A stretch of 64,000 nt of DNA from Xanthobacteraceae bacterium (GCA_029239875.1 JARBUD010000017.1:1-64000); one strand, 5' to 3'. Shown: positions 15,380 through 25,330, counted from the first letter of the stretch. A program made the numbers and translations. Notes: generated from the letters alone by a model not told the origin.

Positions 15380-16798
15380 ATGCAGGAAACGGATGCCCTA
15401 AGCGTGTCGAACTTTCCCCTGTTCCGCGCCCGCAAACGCCTCGCCTGGCTGGTTCCGGCCCTCGTCGCGGCGGTCCTAGCGGTTCCCGCCGTCGCCCGCG
15501 CCACGCCCGCTCTGGTGGTCGAGGTCGAGAGCGGCAAGGTGCTGCTCGCCGAAGATGCCACCAAGCCATGGTATCCGGCCTCCATCACCAAGCTGATGAC
15601 GGCCTATGTCACCTTCAAGGCGATCCGCGAGGGCCGGCTCACGCCGCAGACGCTGATCACCGTTTCGGCGAACGCCGCGGCGCAGAAGCCCTCCAAGATG
15701 GGCTTCAAGGTCGGCACCCAGGTGACCGTCGACAACGCTCTGAAGATGATGCTGGTGAAGTCGGCCAACGACATGGCCGTGGTGCTGGCCGAAGGCGTGA
15801 GCGGCTCGCTGCCGGCCTTCGTGGCGGAGATGAACGCCACCGCCGCCGAACTCGGCATGACTGGCTCGCACTTCGCCAACCCCAACGGCCTGCCCGATCC
15901 GGACAACGTCTCGACCGCCCGCGATCTCGCCGTGCTCGGCCGGCACATCTTCCTCGACTTTCCCGAGCAGGCGGACCTCTTCCGCATCCCGGCGATGAAG
16001 ATCGGCAACGCCGTCATCCGCAGCTACAACAAGCTGATCGACCGCTATCCCGGCGCGGACGGCATGAAGACCGGCTTCATCTGCGCGTCCGGCTTCAACC
16101 TCGTCGCGAGCGCCACGCGCGGCAACCGGCATCTGCTCGTCGTCGTGCTCGGCACCGAGTCCGGCCGCGCCCGCACCGAACAGGCGGCGCTGCTGCTGGA
16201 GCGCGGCTTCCAGCATTCCTGGCAGATCTTCGGCGCCATGGCGCCGACGGTGGAGGCGCTGCGCAACGAAGGCGGCGCGCCCGCCGACATGCGCGCCCAG
16301 GTCTGCGGCGGCAAGCGCAAGAACACCGCCTCCGAGGACGACGACAGCCCCTCGGTGGCAACGGCGACGGCCGCCGGCTATGTCGCCGCCGGCATGGGCG
16401 GTCTCGGCGACAAGGTGACCGGCGCAAGCCTCCTGCAGAACCTGCCGCCCTCCATGCCGCCGGTCGAGGTCTGGGTCGGCCCGGTGCCGAGCGCCGAGGC
16501 GCTCGCCGCCGCCTATCCGCCCCCGCCGGAGAAGAAGAAGCCGGCCGCCAACGCCAAGAACAAGACCAAGAAGGGCCCGACGACCGCGGTGATCGACACC
16601 AGCGATCCGACCGCCGCCCCCGACGCCAAACCCGCGGCCAAGCCGGCCGCAAAGCCGTCGGCCAAACCGGCGAAGAAGCCCGCCACTGCGCAGGCGGATG
16701 CCAAGCCTGCCACCAGTTCGGCAGCTAAACCGGCCGCCAAGCCGTTGCCGAAGCCGGCGGCAGCGCCTAGCTATCCCACCGTGCCCCCGCCGCAATAA
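15380..16798 (+). CDS. D-alanyl-D-alanine carboxypeptidase (penicillin-binding protein, S11)
   Basis: 472 residues. A signal peptide (hydrophobic stretch ~21-41, ending VARA) exports it. The three active-site motifs are present: SITK (S68-K71), SAN (128-130) and KTG (230-232). It trims the terminal D-Ala from peptidoglycan stem peptides. After the catalytic domain (to about residue 320) the tail is low-complexity, rich in Lys/Ala/Pro (repeated AKPAAKP), where the typical PBP5 C-terminal domain and amphipathic anchor would be. The tail may reach across or bind the cell wall. ATG at 15380 gives the usual short cytoplasmic lead before the signal helix. Confidence 0.92.
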   Translation: MQETDALSVSNFPLFRARKRLAWLVPALVAAVLAVPAVARATPALVVEVESGKVLLAEDATKPWYPASITKLMTAYVTFKAIREGRLTPQTLITVSANAAAQKPSKMGFKVGTQVTVDNALKMMLVKSANDMAVVLAEGVSGSLPAFVAEMNATAAELGMTGSHFANPNGLPDPDNVSTARDLAVLGRHIFLDFPEQADLFRIPAMKIGNAVIRSYNKLIDRYPGADGMKTGFICASGFNLVASATRGNRHLLVVVLGTESGRARTEQAALLLERGFQHSWQIFGAMAPTVEALRNEGGAPADMRAQVCGGKRKNTASEDDDSPSVATATAAGYVAAGMGGLGDKVTGASLLQNLPPSMPPVEVWVGPVPSAEALAAAYPPPPEKKKPAANAKNKTKKGPTTAVIDTSDPTAAPDAKPAAKPAAKPSAKPAKKPATAQADAKPATSSAAKPAAKPLPKPAAAPSYPTVPPPQ

Positions 16799-16847
16799 TC
16801 CGGCGCCGGCCTGCCCTCGGGCGCGCGGCGCCCGCAACAGGATTTCC

Positions 16848-17978
16848 ATGATGAGCGAGGAGACCCGTCTCCCGCCTGAGCCGATTCCGGTCACGCTGCT
16901 CACCGGCTTCCTCGGCGCCGGCAAGACCACGCTGCTCAACCAATTGCTGCAGCAGCCGGGCCTCGCCGACACTGCCGTGCTGATCAACGAGTTCGGCGAG
17001 ATCGGCCTCGACCATCTGCTGGTGCAGCATTTCGACGATTCCACCGTGCTGCTCGCCTCCGGCTGCCTGTGCTGCAGCGTGCGCGGCGATCTGGTCGAGG
17101 GGCTGGAGCAGTTGCTGCGGCGCATGGACAACGGCGCCATCCCGCCCTTCCACCGCGTCGTCATCGAGACCACCGGCCTCGCCGACCCCGCACCGATCCT
17201 GCACGTGCTGATGATGCACCCCTATCTGGTGCTGCGCTTCCGGCTCGACGGCGTCGTCACCGTGGTCGACGCGGTGAACGGCAATGCCACGCTCGACGAG
17301 CACCCGGAGTCGGTGCGCCAGGCGGCGATCTCCGACCGCATCGTGCTGACCAAGACCGACCTCGTCGACACGCCGGAGCGCCGGGCCGCGCTCGACGCGC
17401 TGCTCGCCCGCCTGAAGCGTCTCGCTCCCGGCGCGCCGGTGCTCGACGCAGCGCATGGCGAGGCGACGCCCGAAGCCCTGCTCGATGCCGGGCTCTACGA
17501 TCCCTCGGCCAAGATCCCCGACGTGTCGCGCTGGCTGGCCGACGAGGCGATCGCCGCGGCGGAGGCGGAATCGCGGGCGAATGCGCATGACCTCAACCGC
17601 CATGACGAGCGCATCCGCGCCTTCACCGTGGCGACCGAGGCGCCGGTGTCCGCGGCGGCCATCGACATGTTCCTGGAGCTGGTGCGCGGCACGCACGGCG
17701 CCAAGCTGCTGCGCCTCAAGGGCATCGTGAAGCTTGCCGAGGACCCGGAGCACCCGCTGGTGCTGCATGGCGTGCAGCATGTGCTGCATCCCCCGAGCCA
17801 GCTTCCCGCCTGGCCGGACGAGGACCGACGCACCCGTCTCGTCATGATCGTGCGCGACGTCGAGCCGGCGGTGATCCGCCGGCTGTTCGACGCCTTCATG
17901 GGCCTGCCCATGCCGGACCAGCCGGACGGCCGGGTGCTCGCCGACAACCCGCTGGCGCCAGCGACGATGCGGCGCTGA
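16848..17978 (+). CDS. CobW/COG0523 family GTPase (metal chaperone)
   Basis: 376 residues. P-loop GFLGAGKT (20-27), the CxCC metal motif GCLCCS (C73, C75, C76), a VVIETTGLADP switch segment, and TKTDL for guanine recognition. The C-terminal half has the CobW_C domain (LLRLKGIVKL...). Family members deliver Zn or another metal, or cobalt to cobaltochelatase; no cob genes or Zn genes are nearby, so the metal is not known. A His/acid-rich NAHDLNRHDERIRA loop may also bind metal. AGGA lies before the tandem ATG. Confidence 0.9.
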   Translation: MMSEETRLPPEPIPVTLLTGFLGAGKTTLLNQLLQQPGLADTAVLINEFGEIGLDHLLVQHFDDSTVLLASGCLCCSVRGDLVEGLEQLLRRMDNGAIPPFHRVVIETTGLADPAPILHVLMMHPYLVLRFRLDGVVTVVDAVNGNATLDEHPESVRQAAISDRIVLTKTDLVDTPERRAALDALLARLKRLAPGAPVLDAAHGEATPEALLDAGLYDPSAKIPDVSRWLADEAIAAAEAESRANAHDLNRHDERIRAFTVATEAPVSAAAIDMFLELVRGTHGAKLLRLKGIVKLAEDPEHPLVLHGVQHVLHPPSQLPAWPDEDRRTRLVMIVRDVEPAVIRRLFDAFMGLPMPDQPDGRVLADNPLAPATMRR

Positions 17979-18001
17979 ATTGGCGGCGCTGATCGGCGTG
18001 C

Positions 18002-18628
18002 CTACTGCCCCGGCGCGGGGGCGCCATTTATGAGCAGCTGGGTCTCGCCGGGCTTCGGGGCCGGTGCCGCGGCAGTCGCGGTTCCGCCCGCAGCCGGCGC
18101 CTCCGCCTTGGGGTCGGGCACCGCGATCACCATCGCCCAATAGACGCTGTACTTGCTGCGCGGCGCACGCACCGCGGCGATGCCGAGCCGGGTGGCGCCG
18201 GGCAGCAGCATGTTCTTGTTGTGCGAGGGGGAATCGCGCCAGCCGGAGAAGGCCTCCGCCAGCGTGTGGTAGCCGGCGCCGACATTCTCCGCCGCCCGCA
18301 GCCCGGTGAAGCCCGCCGCCTTCAGCCGCGTGGTCAGGCCGCGCCCGCCGATATTGTGCGAGAGCTGGTCCGCCGCCGCCATCGCCCTCGCCTGCCGCTC
18401 GGCCACCGCCATCAGGCCGGGATCGATGGTCACCGCCGGCAGGCCGCGCCCGCGCCGGTAGTCGCTGATCAGGTTCGCCGCCGCCTGCGGGTCGAGCGCA
18501 CCGCCCTTGGCGAGGTTGGCGTAGAAGGTCTCGTCGACCGGGCTCGAGCTCGGCTCGGTGGCGCAGCCCGCTATCAGCAGGGGCAGGAGAAGCGCTCCGG
18601 CGAGGCGCTTGAGGAAGAGAGAGGACAT
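18002..18628 (-). CDS. CAP domain lipoprotein (SCP/PR-1-like)
   Basis: 208 residues. The N-terminus LLLPLLIAGCATEP is a lipoprotein signal with lipobox LIAGC. Residues ~50-165 form a CAP domain with the conserved pattern LISDYRRGRGLPAV, SHNIGGRG, AENVGAGY and WRDSPSHNKNMLLP. Bacterial CAP proteins are secreted and mostly of unknown function. The tail is Ala/Pro-rich. It lies 52 nt downstream of the MscS-type channel on the same strand. Confidence 0.9.
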   Translation of the reverse strand: MSSLFLKRLAGALLLPLLIAGCATEPSSSPVDETFYANLAKGGALDPQAAANLISDYRRGRGLPAVTIDPGLMAVAERQARAMAAADQLSHNIGGRGLTTRLKAAGFTGLRAAENVGAGYHTLAEAFSGWRDSPSHNKNMLLPGATRLGIAAVRAPRSKYSVYWAMVIAVPDPKAEAPAAGGTATAAAPAPKPGETQLLINGAPAPGQ

Positions 18629-18680
18629 AAGCAGGTCTCGCGTCTCGGCTCGGAGGAATGGGAAACGGGGCAGCGGACGC

Positions 18681-21230
18681 TCAGGCGTCGTCCGCCTCCT
18701 TGGCGTCGTCCGCGTCCTTCGCGTCGTCGCGGGCGTCCGGCACGCCCGTCGGGCCGATGCCGCCGCCGCGATAGACGCTCCAGGTGGTGTAGGGGATGCC
18801 GATCTTCGACGCCTTGAGCCGGTCGAGGACGGCGAAATGCAGGTCGCTCTTCACCGTGAGCGCGTAGTCGACATTCGCCACCACGCAGCGAAGCTCGAAC
18901 TTCAGGTAGCTGTCGCCGAAGGCCATCAGGAACACGCGCGGCGGCGGGCTCTGCAGCACCTGCGGATGGTCGCAGGCGCAGCCGATCAGGATGTCGCGCA
19001 CCTCGTCGGCATCCGCGTCATAGGCGACGTTGACCGCGACGATAACGCGGCCGGTGGTGTTGGCGTGGGTGAAGTTCTTCACCATGCCGGTGATCAGATC
19101 GGAATTGGGGATCAGCACCGCCGCGCGGTCGAAGGTCTCGATCTCGGTGGCGCGCACGCTGATGCGGCGCACATAGCCTTCCTCGCCCTTCACCGAGATC
19201 GTGTCGCCCACCCGGATCGGGCGTTCGGCGAGCAGGATCAGGCCGGAGACGAAGTTCGACACGATCGACTGCAAGCCGAAACCGATACCGACCGAGAGCG
19301 CACCGGCGACCAGTGCGATGTTCTCGAGGTTGAGCCCGAGCTGGCCCATCGCCATGGCGATGACGGCAATGGAGCCGATATAGCCGATGATGGTGGCGAT
19401 GGAGTTCTGCAGGCCCGGGTCGAACGCGGTCTTGGGCAGGATCGCCACCGCGAACCAGCGCTGCACCGCCCGTGCGATGACGATGCCGACGGCGAGGAAC
19501 AGCACCGCGCTCAGCACGTCGCCGACCGTGATGGTCGAGGTGCCGATGGTGAAGCCGAAGGTGACGCGGCTGACCAGGTCGCGCAGGTCGGCGGTGGAGG
19601 TGCCGAAGGTGCCGACCACCAACACCAGCATGATGACGACCGCGACCGCCTTCAGCACGCCGGCGACGAGGATCGCCAGCAATTCCAGGCTCGCCGGCCG
19701 CACGCCGATGGTCTTGGCGAGGTGGCGCGCGCGCGGCCCGCTGGCGACGGCGTCGATGAAGAAGGCGTTGATCAGCGCGACGACGAGGTAGAGCGCCCCG
19801 GCCATCACCACCGCGACCAGCGCGCGCGAGGAGAGGAATCCCGCAAAGCTGACATAGCCGCCGATCAGCGCCGCCGCGATGACCACGTTCAGCACCCAGA
19901 AGGGCAGCTTGATCCATTGCAGCGTCGAGGAGGAGGGCTTGGCTTCCGCCTTGCCGTCCTCGCCGGCCTCGCCGTCGCCGTCGCCCATCTCGGCGTTCAG
20001 CGCGCGCATGGCGCGCCAGGCGACCAGCATCAGCCCGAGCGACATCGCCGCGCTGGTGGCGACGGTGAGGGGCACCGGCACCACGAGCGCCCGGTGCAGC
20101 GTGCTGAGCACCGTCGCCGCGGCGATGATCCACAGCCCGGTCGCGGCGTTGCCGTAGATCAGGCCCGCCATCTCCTCGGAGAGCGGCACCACGCGTCGCC
20201 GCGGCTCTCCGGGCGCCAGCGCGCCGTCGAGCAGGCCCCGGCCTACGGCGACGACGGCGATCGCCAGCAGCACGCCCTGCGCGATCTCGTTGACCCGGTC
20301 GGGCAGCAGGTCGAAGGCGTTGAACAGCGCCACGACCGCGAAACCCGCCGCCGGCGCGGCCACCATGCGCAGCAGCGCCACAAGTGCCGAGAGCCCGCAG
20401 GCCTTGAGCCGCGGCAGCGGCTCGCCCTCGCTCAGCTCGGTGCGGTGCAGCGGCCGGGCGAACATGTTCTGCGCCATGATGACGAGGATGGCGATCGCCA
20501 GCGCACCCAGTACGACGCCCGCCTGCGCCCATGCCGACATGCGGGCATTGGCGTAGGCGGTCCAGTCGTTCAGCAGATAGCGTATGCCGCGCAGTTCCCC
20601 CGGCAGGGCGGCGGTGGCCTGCAGCCACAGCGTCGGGTCGAGCACGCTGTAGGAGCGCGCCAGCAGGGTGTCGGTGAACAGCGCGCGGCGACGGCTGGTG
20701 ATGCCGTCGGAGAGCTGGTCGGCCCGAACTTTGAGGAGCCGCGCCTGCTTCAGCACGGCGTCGAGCTCGCTCGCCTTGGCGGTCAGCGCCTCGCGTTCGC
20801 GGGTGATCGAGGCTTCCTCGGGCGGGGCGTCGGCGGCCGGCTTGGCGCCGATCTCCTTCACGCGGTGATTGAAGTTCGCCAGCAGCGGGTCGAGCGCGGC
20901 GATGCCCTCGCTCAGGGTGCTGCGCACCGGGTCGAGACGGTTGCGCAGTTCGTCGAGATCAACGGAGCGCAGCCCTTCGCGGCCGAGGCCGGCCTCGACG
21001 CTGTCGACCACGGCCCGCTGGCCTTCGAGCTTCTCCTGGACCGCCTGCTGCTCGGGCGAGGTCTGCGCCCATGCCGCGCCCGCCGGCGCGAAGGCCAGCA
21101 GCGCCGCGACGGCGAGCACGATGAACTGTGCGAGGACGAGATGGACGAAAGCGGTGATCGCGCCGCGCTTGCGCCGCGTGCTCAGCCGTTCGCCGATGGC
21201 AATATCGGTGACGATGGGGCGATGAAACAT
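18681..21230 (-). CDS. Large mechanosensitive channel, MscS family with DUF3772
   Basis: 849 residues. A signal-like hydrophobic N-terminus (about 25-50, ending AWA) is followed by a coiled periplasmic domain (DUF3772-like, ~50-190), many transmembrane helices, then the MscS pore and vestibule: ALSVGIGFGLQSIVSNFVSGLILLAERPIRVGD. It should open under membrane tension to release solutes in hypo-osmotic shock. The C-terminal tail repeats acidic DDAKDADDAKEADDA. The ATG at 21228-21230 (MFHRPIVTD) is chosen over an in-frame start 57 nt upstream, since the extra residues look unlike coding sequence. Confidence 0.9.
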   Translation of the reverse strand: MFHRPIVTDIAIGERLSTRRKRGAITAFVHLVLAQFIVLAVAALLAFAPAGAAWAQTSPEQQAVQEKLEGQRAVVDSVEAGLGREGLRSVDLDELRNRLDPVRSTLSEGIAALDPLLANFNHRVKEIGAKPAADAPPEEASITREREALTAKASELDAVLKQARLLKVRADQLSDGITSRRRALFTDTLLARSYSVLDPTLWLQATAALPGELRGIRYLLNDWTAYANARMSAWAQAGVVLGALAIAILVIMAQNMFARPLHRTELSEGEPLPRLKACGLSALVALLRMVAAPAAGFAVVALFNAFDLLPDRVNEIAQGVLLAIAVVAVGRGLLDGALAPGEPRRRVVPLSEEMAGLIYGNAATGLWIIAAATVLSTLHRALVVPVPLTVATSAAMSLGLMLVAWRAMRALNAEMGDGDGEAGEDGKAEAKPSSSTLQWIKLPFWVLNVVIAAALIGGYVSFAGFLSSRALVAVVMAGALYLVVALINAFFIDAVASGPRARHLAKTIGVRPASLELLAILVAGVLKAVAVVIMLVLVVGTFGTSTADLRDLVSRVTFGFTIGTSTITVGDVLSAVLFLAVGIVIARAVQRWFAVAILPKTAFDPGLQNSIATIIGYIGSIAVIAMAMGQLGLNLENIALVAGALSVGIGFGLQSIVSNFVSGLILLAERPIRVGDTISVKGEEGYVRRISVRATEIETFDRAAVLIPNSDLITGMVKNFTHANTTGRVIVAVNVAYDADADEVRDILIGCACDHPQVLQSPPPRVFLMAFGDSYLKFELRCVVANVDYALTVKSDLHFAVLDRLKASKIGIPYTTWSVYRGGGIGPTGVPDARDDAKDADDAKEADDA

Positions 21231-21321
21231 CGTTAGGGATTCGAGCCTGGGAGCCCTCTGTCTCAGGCCCGATGAAGGCCAAGTCAAGGCACCGCCCTAA
21301 CGCGGCGCCGCGGCCCGCGCG

Positions 21322-21969
21322 TCAGTTGCCGCGCATGGAGGGCGGCAGCAGGCGCTCCTGCAGGTCGAAGGCCGAGGAGAAGATGGCGAAGATGTCGCCG
21401 AGGAACTCGCGCGTCTGCGAGAAGAAGGTGGCGCGCGGGGCACGCATGCGGCCGATCACCTCCTCGTCGTCGAGCGAGAGCTCGGCGGCGTTGTGTGCGG
21501 CGAGGTGCTTCATCGGCCCGTTGGCGGGCAGGAAGATCACCTGCAGTTCCTCGATACCGCGGTTCTGCGCCAGCAGCACGAGGTGGCGCATCAGCGCGGA
21601 ACCGACGCCCTTGCCCTGCCAGGGCCGCTCGACGCTGAAGGCCGCCTCGGCGGCGGCAGGCTTACCCGGGCGCCGGCCGAGCGGGTGCAGCTCGGCGATG
21701 GCACGCAGCTCGCCGTCGACGAAATAGCCGATGGCGCTCGCCTCGCTGGAAACGACGCGGGAGGCATGGCGCGCCAGCGCGGCGTCCGAGACGACGCCGG
21801 CGAAACGCATGAAACGGCTGAGGGGATCGAGACGCAGGAGATGATCGAGCACCGCCTGGCGCTCCGCCGGCACGAGCTTGCGGATATGGCCGTCCAGCCG
21901 CTCCGGTGCGGCGTGGGGCAGCGCGTGGTCCTCCGGAGCGGAGGCGAGTGCGTTAGCGGGCGTAGTCAT
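21322..21969 (-). CDS. GNAT family N-acetyltransferase
   Basis: 215 residues with the GNAT fold: FVDGELRAIAELHPL, then AAFSVERPWQGKGVGSALMRHLVLLAQNRGIEEL, where QGKGVGSAL is the acetyl-CoA pyrophosphate loop. The early DPLSRFMRFAGVVSD motif occurs in GNATs related to the PatZ-type C-terminal domain. Substrate unknown. ATG 21967-21969 (MTTPANALAS) is preferred; the longer in-frame version adds 23 residues of no recognisable character. Confidence 0.85.
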   Translation of the reverse strand: MTTPANALASAPEDHALPHAAPERLDGHIRKLVPAERQAVLDHLLRLDPLSRFMRFAGVVSDAALARHASRVVSSEASAIGYFVDGELRAIAELHPLGRRPGKPAAAEAAFSVERPWQGKGVGSALMRHLVLLAQNRGIEELQVIFLPANGPMKHLAAHNAAELSLDDEEVIGRMRAPRATFFSQTREFLGDIFAIFSSAFDLQERLLPPSMRGN

Positions 21970-22157
21970 CAGCGTCGGCCTGTCTGGCGCCGCCTTGTCG
22001 TTGTGCGGCGCAGCAGAAATATGCGCAGTGCACAACAATACAACTCTCGCGACTGCATGGCTCGCATGCGGAAGGGGCGAGCCGGCTCTTTTTTACGCCT
22101 CAATCAGGCGGCGGCCAATGCGTAGCAGTGCCGACGCCGTGCGCCGCCGCAACAGCC

Positions 22158-23033
22158 TCAGGGGGCGACGCTGGCACTCTGGGTATTGCGGCTGACCACC
22201 TCGCTGATCGCCTGGCGCAGCGAGCCCTCGGCGGTGACGCCAAAATTGTAGTGGCTCATGGAGAACGGGCCGGCCTCACCCGGATGGGCGGAGCGGAAGC
22301 CGACATAGACGCCGACCAGGCCGCCGCTGGGCGAGAGGATCGCCGCGCCGGACACGCCGCCCTCGGCGTCGCAGTCGATCGCCACCTCGCGCAGGCCGCT
22401 CGACGTGGTGGCCGTCACCTTGCGGGCCTGGCAGCGCTGCAGCGAATAGCTCTCGACGCCGCCCGAGCGCGCCGCCGCCGCCAGCACGACGTCGCCGGGC
22501 ACGCTCATCTTCGCGGGCATATAGGGCTTGGCGCCGGTGACGGCGGAGGCGAGCGGCACCACCGCCCAGTCCTTCACCGCGGGCTCGGCATAGGGCTCGC
22601 GCGCTCCGCACACCACCTTGTCGACGACGATCGGGATGACCTGCCGGCGCCCGCCGGCGTCGATCTGAAAGGTGCAGCTCGCGCCCTTGCCCCGCGGCTC
22701 GCCGCCGGGGGCGAACAGCACATGGGCGGCGGTCACCAGCACGTTGTTGGCGCCGACCAGCTGGCCCGTGCCGGCGGCGGTTCCGCAGCGCACGATGCCG
22801 GTGGCGCCGAAACGGCTGGCCATGGCAGCCGCCGACATCCCGTTGGCGCGGGCAAACTGGTCGCGGGAGAGACGGTTGTCCTCGTCGATCACGATCGCGG
22901 AGGGGGCGAGACTGCCCGCCGCATTCTTGGCTTCCACCGCAGCCGCGGTGCCGGGCAGGTTGCACAAGGCAAGCACGCTCAGGCAAAGGGCCGAAAAGGC
23001 GCTGCCCGACTTCAGAACGCGTTCCCGCTGCAT
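22158..23033 (-). CDS. Secreted trypsin-like serine protease
   Basis: 291 residues with a signal peptide (hydrophobic 12-32, ending GTAAA). Catalytic triad candidates are His in VTAAH, Asp in KDWAVVPL and Ser in GGVSGAAIL. The oxyanion motif is GGVSGAA instead of the common GDSGGP, so activity or specificity may differ. The FGATGIVRCG start and paired cysteines fit a periplasmic chymotrypsin-like fold. No obvious operon partner. Confidence 0.85.
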   Translation of the reverse strand: MQRERVLKSGSAFSALCLSVLALCNLPGTAAAVEAKNAAGSLAPSAIVIDEDNRLSRDQFARANGMSAAAMASRFGATGIVRCGTAAGTGQLVGANNVLVTAAHVLFAPGGEPRGKGASCTFQIDAGGRRQVIPIVVDKVVCGAREPYAEPAVKDWAVVPLASAVTGAKPYMPAKMSVPGDVVLAAAARSGGVESYSLQRCQARKVTATTSSGLREVAIDCDAEGGVSGAAILSPSGGLVGVYVGFRSAHPGEAGPFSMSHYNFGVTAEGSLRQAISEVVSRNTQSASVAP

Positions 23034-23325
23034 GGGACCCCCGCTGAACTCTGGAGCTCGAACATTGCGGGAACGACCGTGACAGCGTCAAGGCAAGAGG
23101 CGAGCAACGCGGTGACGAGGCCTTCGGTTCCCGCAGATCTGCCATGCAAAACGCGAAACCTTACCGTTGCGCTTGCAGCGATGCCCGGCCGCACGGCGAC
23201 TGGGCTGCCGCGCCTTGCCGCTCTGCCGGCCATCGGCGTCACCGCCGTCGTGAAGCGGCCGGCGCTTGCTGCAAGGGCCGGCTGCCGCTAAGCGTGCGCT
23301 GCAATAGCGCGGGAGTGAGGTCCGC

Positions 23326-24543
23326 ATGGACACGGTGACGGCGGAGGCCGGCGGCTCGGTGTTGGCGGCGCGGTATGTCGCCCGCATGGCGATCGGCGAC
23401 ATCCAGCCCGACAGCGGCCAGGCCAAGGTGGTCTCGGCGCTCGCCGCCCTGGAGCAGCGCATCGCCGCCCGCCGCCTCGCCCGCAAGTCGTCGGCGCTGG
23501 GCTGGCTGTTCGCCCGCCGCGAGGACACCATCCCGAAGGTACGCGGCCTCTACATCCACGGCGCCGTCGGCCGCGGCAAAACCATGCTGGTCGACCTGTT
23601 CTACGAGAGCGTCGCGGTCAGGAAGCGCAAGCGCCGCGCTCATTTCCACGAGTTCATGGCCGACGTGCATGCGCGCATCTTCCAGGTTCGCGCCGACATG
23701 AAGGCCGGGAAGATCAAGGACGGCGATCCCATCGCCCTGGTCGCGGCGGCGCTCTACGAGGAAGCGTGGCTGCTGTGCTTCGACGAGTTCCACGTCACCG
23801 ACATCGCCGACGCGATGATCCTCGGCCGGCTGTTCGAGAAGCTGTTCGAGCTCGGCGTGGTCATCGTCGCCACCTCGAACGTGGCGCCGCAGGATCTCTA
23901 CAAGGGCGGACTCAACCGCGCGCTGTTCCTGCCCTTCATCGGGCTGATCGAGCAGCATATGGAGGTGGTGCGCATCGACTCGCCCACCGACTACCGCATG
24001 GAGAAGCTCGGCGGCGCCCGGACCTGGTACGTGCCGGCCGCGCACGAGACGACCGCCGACATCGACCGCGAGATGGAGAAGATCTGGCATCGCATCGCCG
24101 GAGCCGACGGCGGCGCGCCGGCCAAGCTCGCCTCGGGCGGGCGCATCATCCAGGTCGCCCGCGCCGGCGGCGGCGCGGCCCGCTTCTCCTTCGCCGAGCT
24201 GTGCGAAACCCCGCTCGGCGCCTCCGACTATCTGCGCCTCGCCCGCGCCTACCACACGATCGTCATCGACCACATTCCCCAGCTCGATCAGGACCGGCGC
24301 AACGAGGCCAAGCGCTTCATCACCCTGATCGACGAGCTCTACGACAAGGGCGTCAAGCTGGTCGCCTCGGCGCAGGCCGAGCCAGAGCAACTCTATCTCG
24401 GCACCGAGGGCGCGGAGGCCTTCGAATGGGCGCGCACCATCTCGCGCCTGCACGAGATGCGCTCGGACGAATATCTTGCGCGTCCGCACGGCCGCGGCGA
24501 TTCCGAGGCCAGCGGCAACACGACGGGCCTGGTCGAGACCTGA
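23326..24543 (+). CDS. zapE: Cell division ATPase ZapE (AFG1 family)
   Basis: 405 residues. Walker A GAVGRGKT (79-86), Walker B LLCFDEFHVTDIADAMIL, then IVATSNVAPQDLYKGGLNR (sensor region) and a C-terminal arginine-containing domain. AFG1/ZapE proteins act at the division site under stress in E. coli and relate to the mitochondrial AFG1 quality-control ATPase. In alphaproteobacteria the gene commonly lies next to mdh and the suc genes, as it nearly does here. ATG is preceded by GTGAGG. Confidence 0.93.
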   Translation: MDTVTAEAGGSVLAARYVARMAIGDIQPDSGQAKVVSALAALEQRIAARRLARKSSALGWLFARREDTIPKVRGLYIHGAVGRGKTMLVDLFYESVAVRKRKRRAHFHEFMADVHARIFQVRADMKAGKIKDGDPIALVAAALYEEAWLLCFDEFHVTDIADAMILGRLFEKLFELGVVIVATSNVAPQDLYKGGLNRALFLPFIGLIEQHMEVVRIDSPTDYRMEKLGGARTWYVPAAHETTADIDREMEKIWHRIAGADGGAPAKLASGGRIIQVARAGGGAARFSFAELCETPLGASDYLRLARAYHTIVIDHIPQLDQDRRNEAKRFITLIDELYDKGVKLVASAQAEPEQLYLGTEGAEAFEWARTISRLHEMRSDEYLARPHGRGDSEASGNTTGLVET

Positions 24544-24610
24544 CCGAAAGGCTTGATTACCGGGCGCCGGCCGCCAATCTGGAAATGACATTCCTCCCGG
24601 ATGCTCCGGC

Positions 24611-25330
24611 ATGAGCAAGCACATGCATCACAAGGGCGACCTGCCGACCCACACATGCGCCCTGACCGGGCGCATCGTGTCGGACCGCACCGGCGTCCGG
24701 CTCGACATGATCCGCCCGGCGCTCGCCGAGCACATCAGGCAGATGCACCCGGACATCCCGCCGGACGCCTATATCTCCCGCGACGCGCTGGCCAAGGAGC
24801 GCGCCGCCTATGTCGCCGCCACGCTGCAGGCCGAGCGCGGCGACCTCAGCCAGCTCGACCACGACGTCATCCAGAGTCTGGCCGACGACGATCTCATCAC
24901 CCAGAACGTCGAGCGGGAGATCGACAGCGGCCGCACCTTCGGCGAGCGCGCCGCCGACACCATCGCCTCCTTCGGCGGCAGCTGGACCTTCATCATCTCG
25001 TTCATGGTGTTCATCAGCATCTGGATGGGGCTGAACGTGGTCGGCGCGCTCGGCGGCTTCGACCCCTACCCCTTCATCCTGCTGAACCTCGTGCTGTCCT
25101 GCATCGCCGCCCTTCAAGCGCCCGTCATCATGATGAGCCAGAAACGCCAGGAGGCGAAGGATCGCCGACGCTCGGAGAACGACTATCGGGTCAATCTCAA
25201 GGCCGAGCTGGAGATCCGGCACCTGCACGAGAAGATCGACCACCTGCTCACGCGGCAATGGGAACGTCTTGCCGAGATACAGGCGATACAAATCGAATTG
25301 ATGGAAGATCTCGCGCAGCGGCGACGCTAG
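24611..25330 (+). CDS. DUF1003 membrane protein
   Basis: 239 residues. N-terminal soluble part with THTCALTGRIV, then two transmembrane helices (about 121-142 and 152-174; WTFIISFMVFISIWMG and FILLNLVLSCIAALQAPVIMMSQKRQEAKDR) and a charged, probably coiled C-terminus. This arrangement is the DUF1003 signature; function unknown. The gene is between zapE and mdh in the same direction. Confidence 0.88.
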   Translation: MSKHMHHKGDLPTHTCALTGRIVSDRTGVRLDMIRPALAEHIRQMHPDIPPDAYISRDALAKERAAYVAATLQAERGDLSQLDHDVIQSLADDDLITQNVEREIDSGRTFGERAADTIASFGGSWTFIISFMVFISIWMGLNVVGALGGFDPYPFILLNLVLSCIAALQAPVIMMSQKRQEAKDRRRSENDYRVNLKAELEIRHLHEKIDHLLTRQWERLAEIQAIQIELMEDLAQRRR

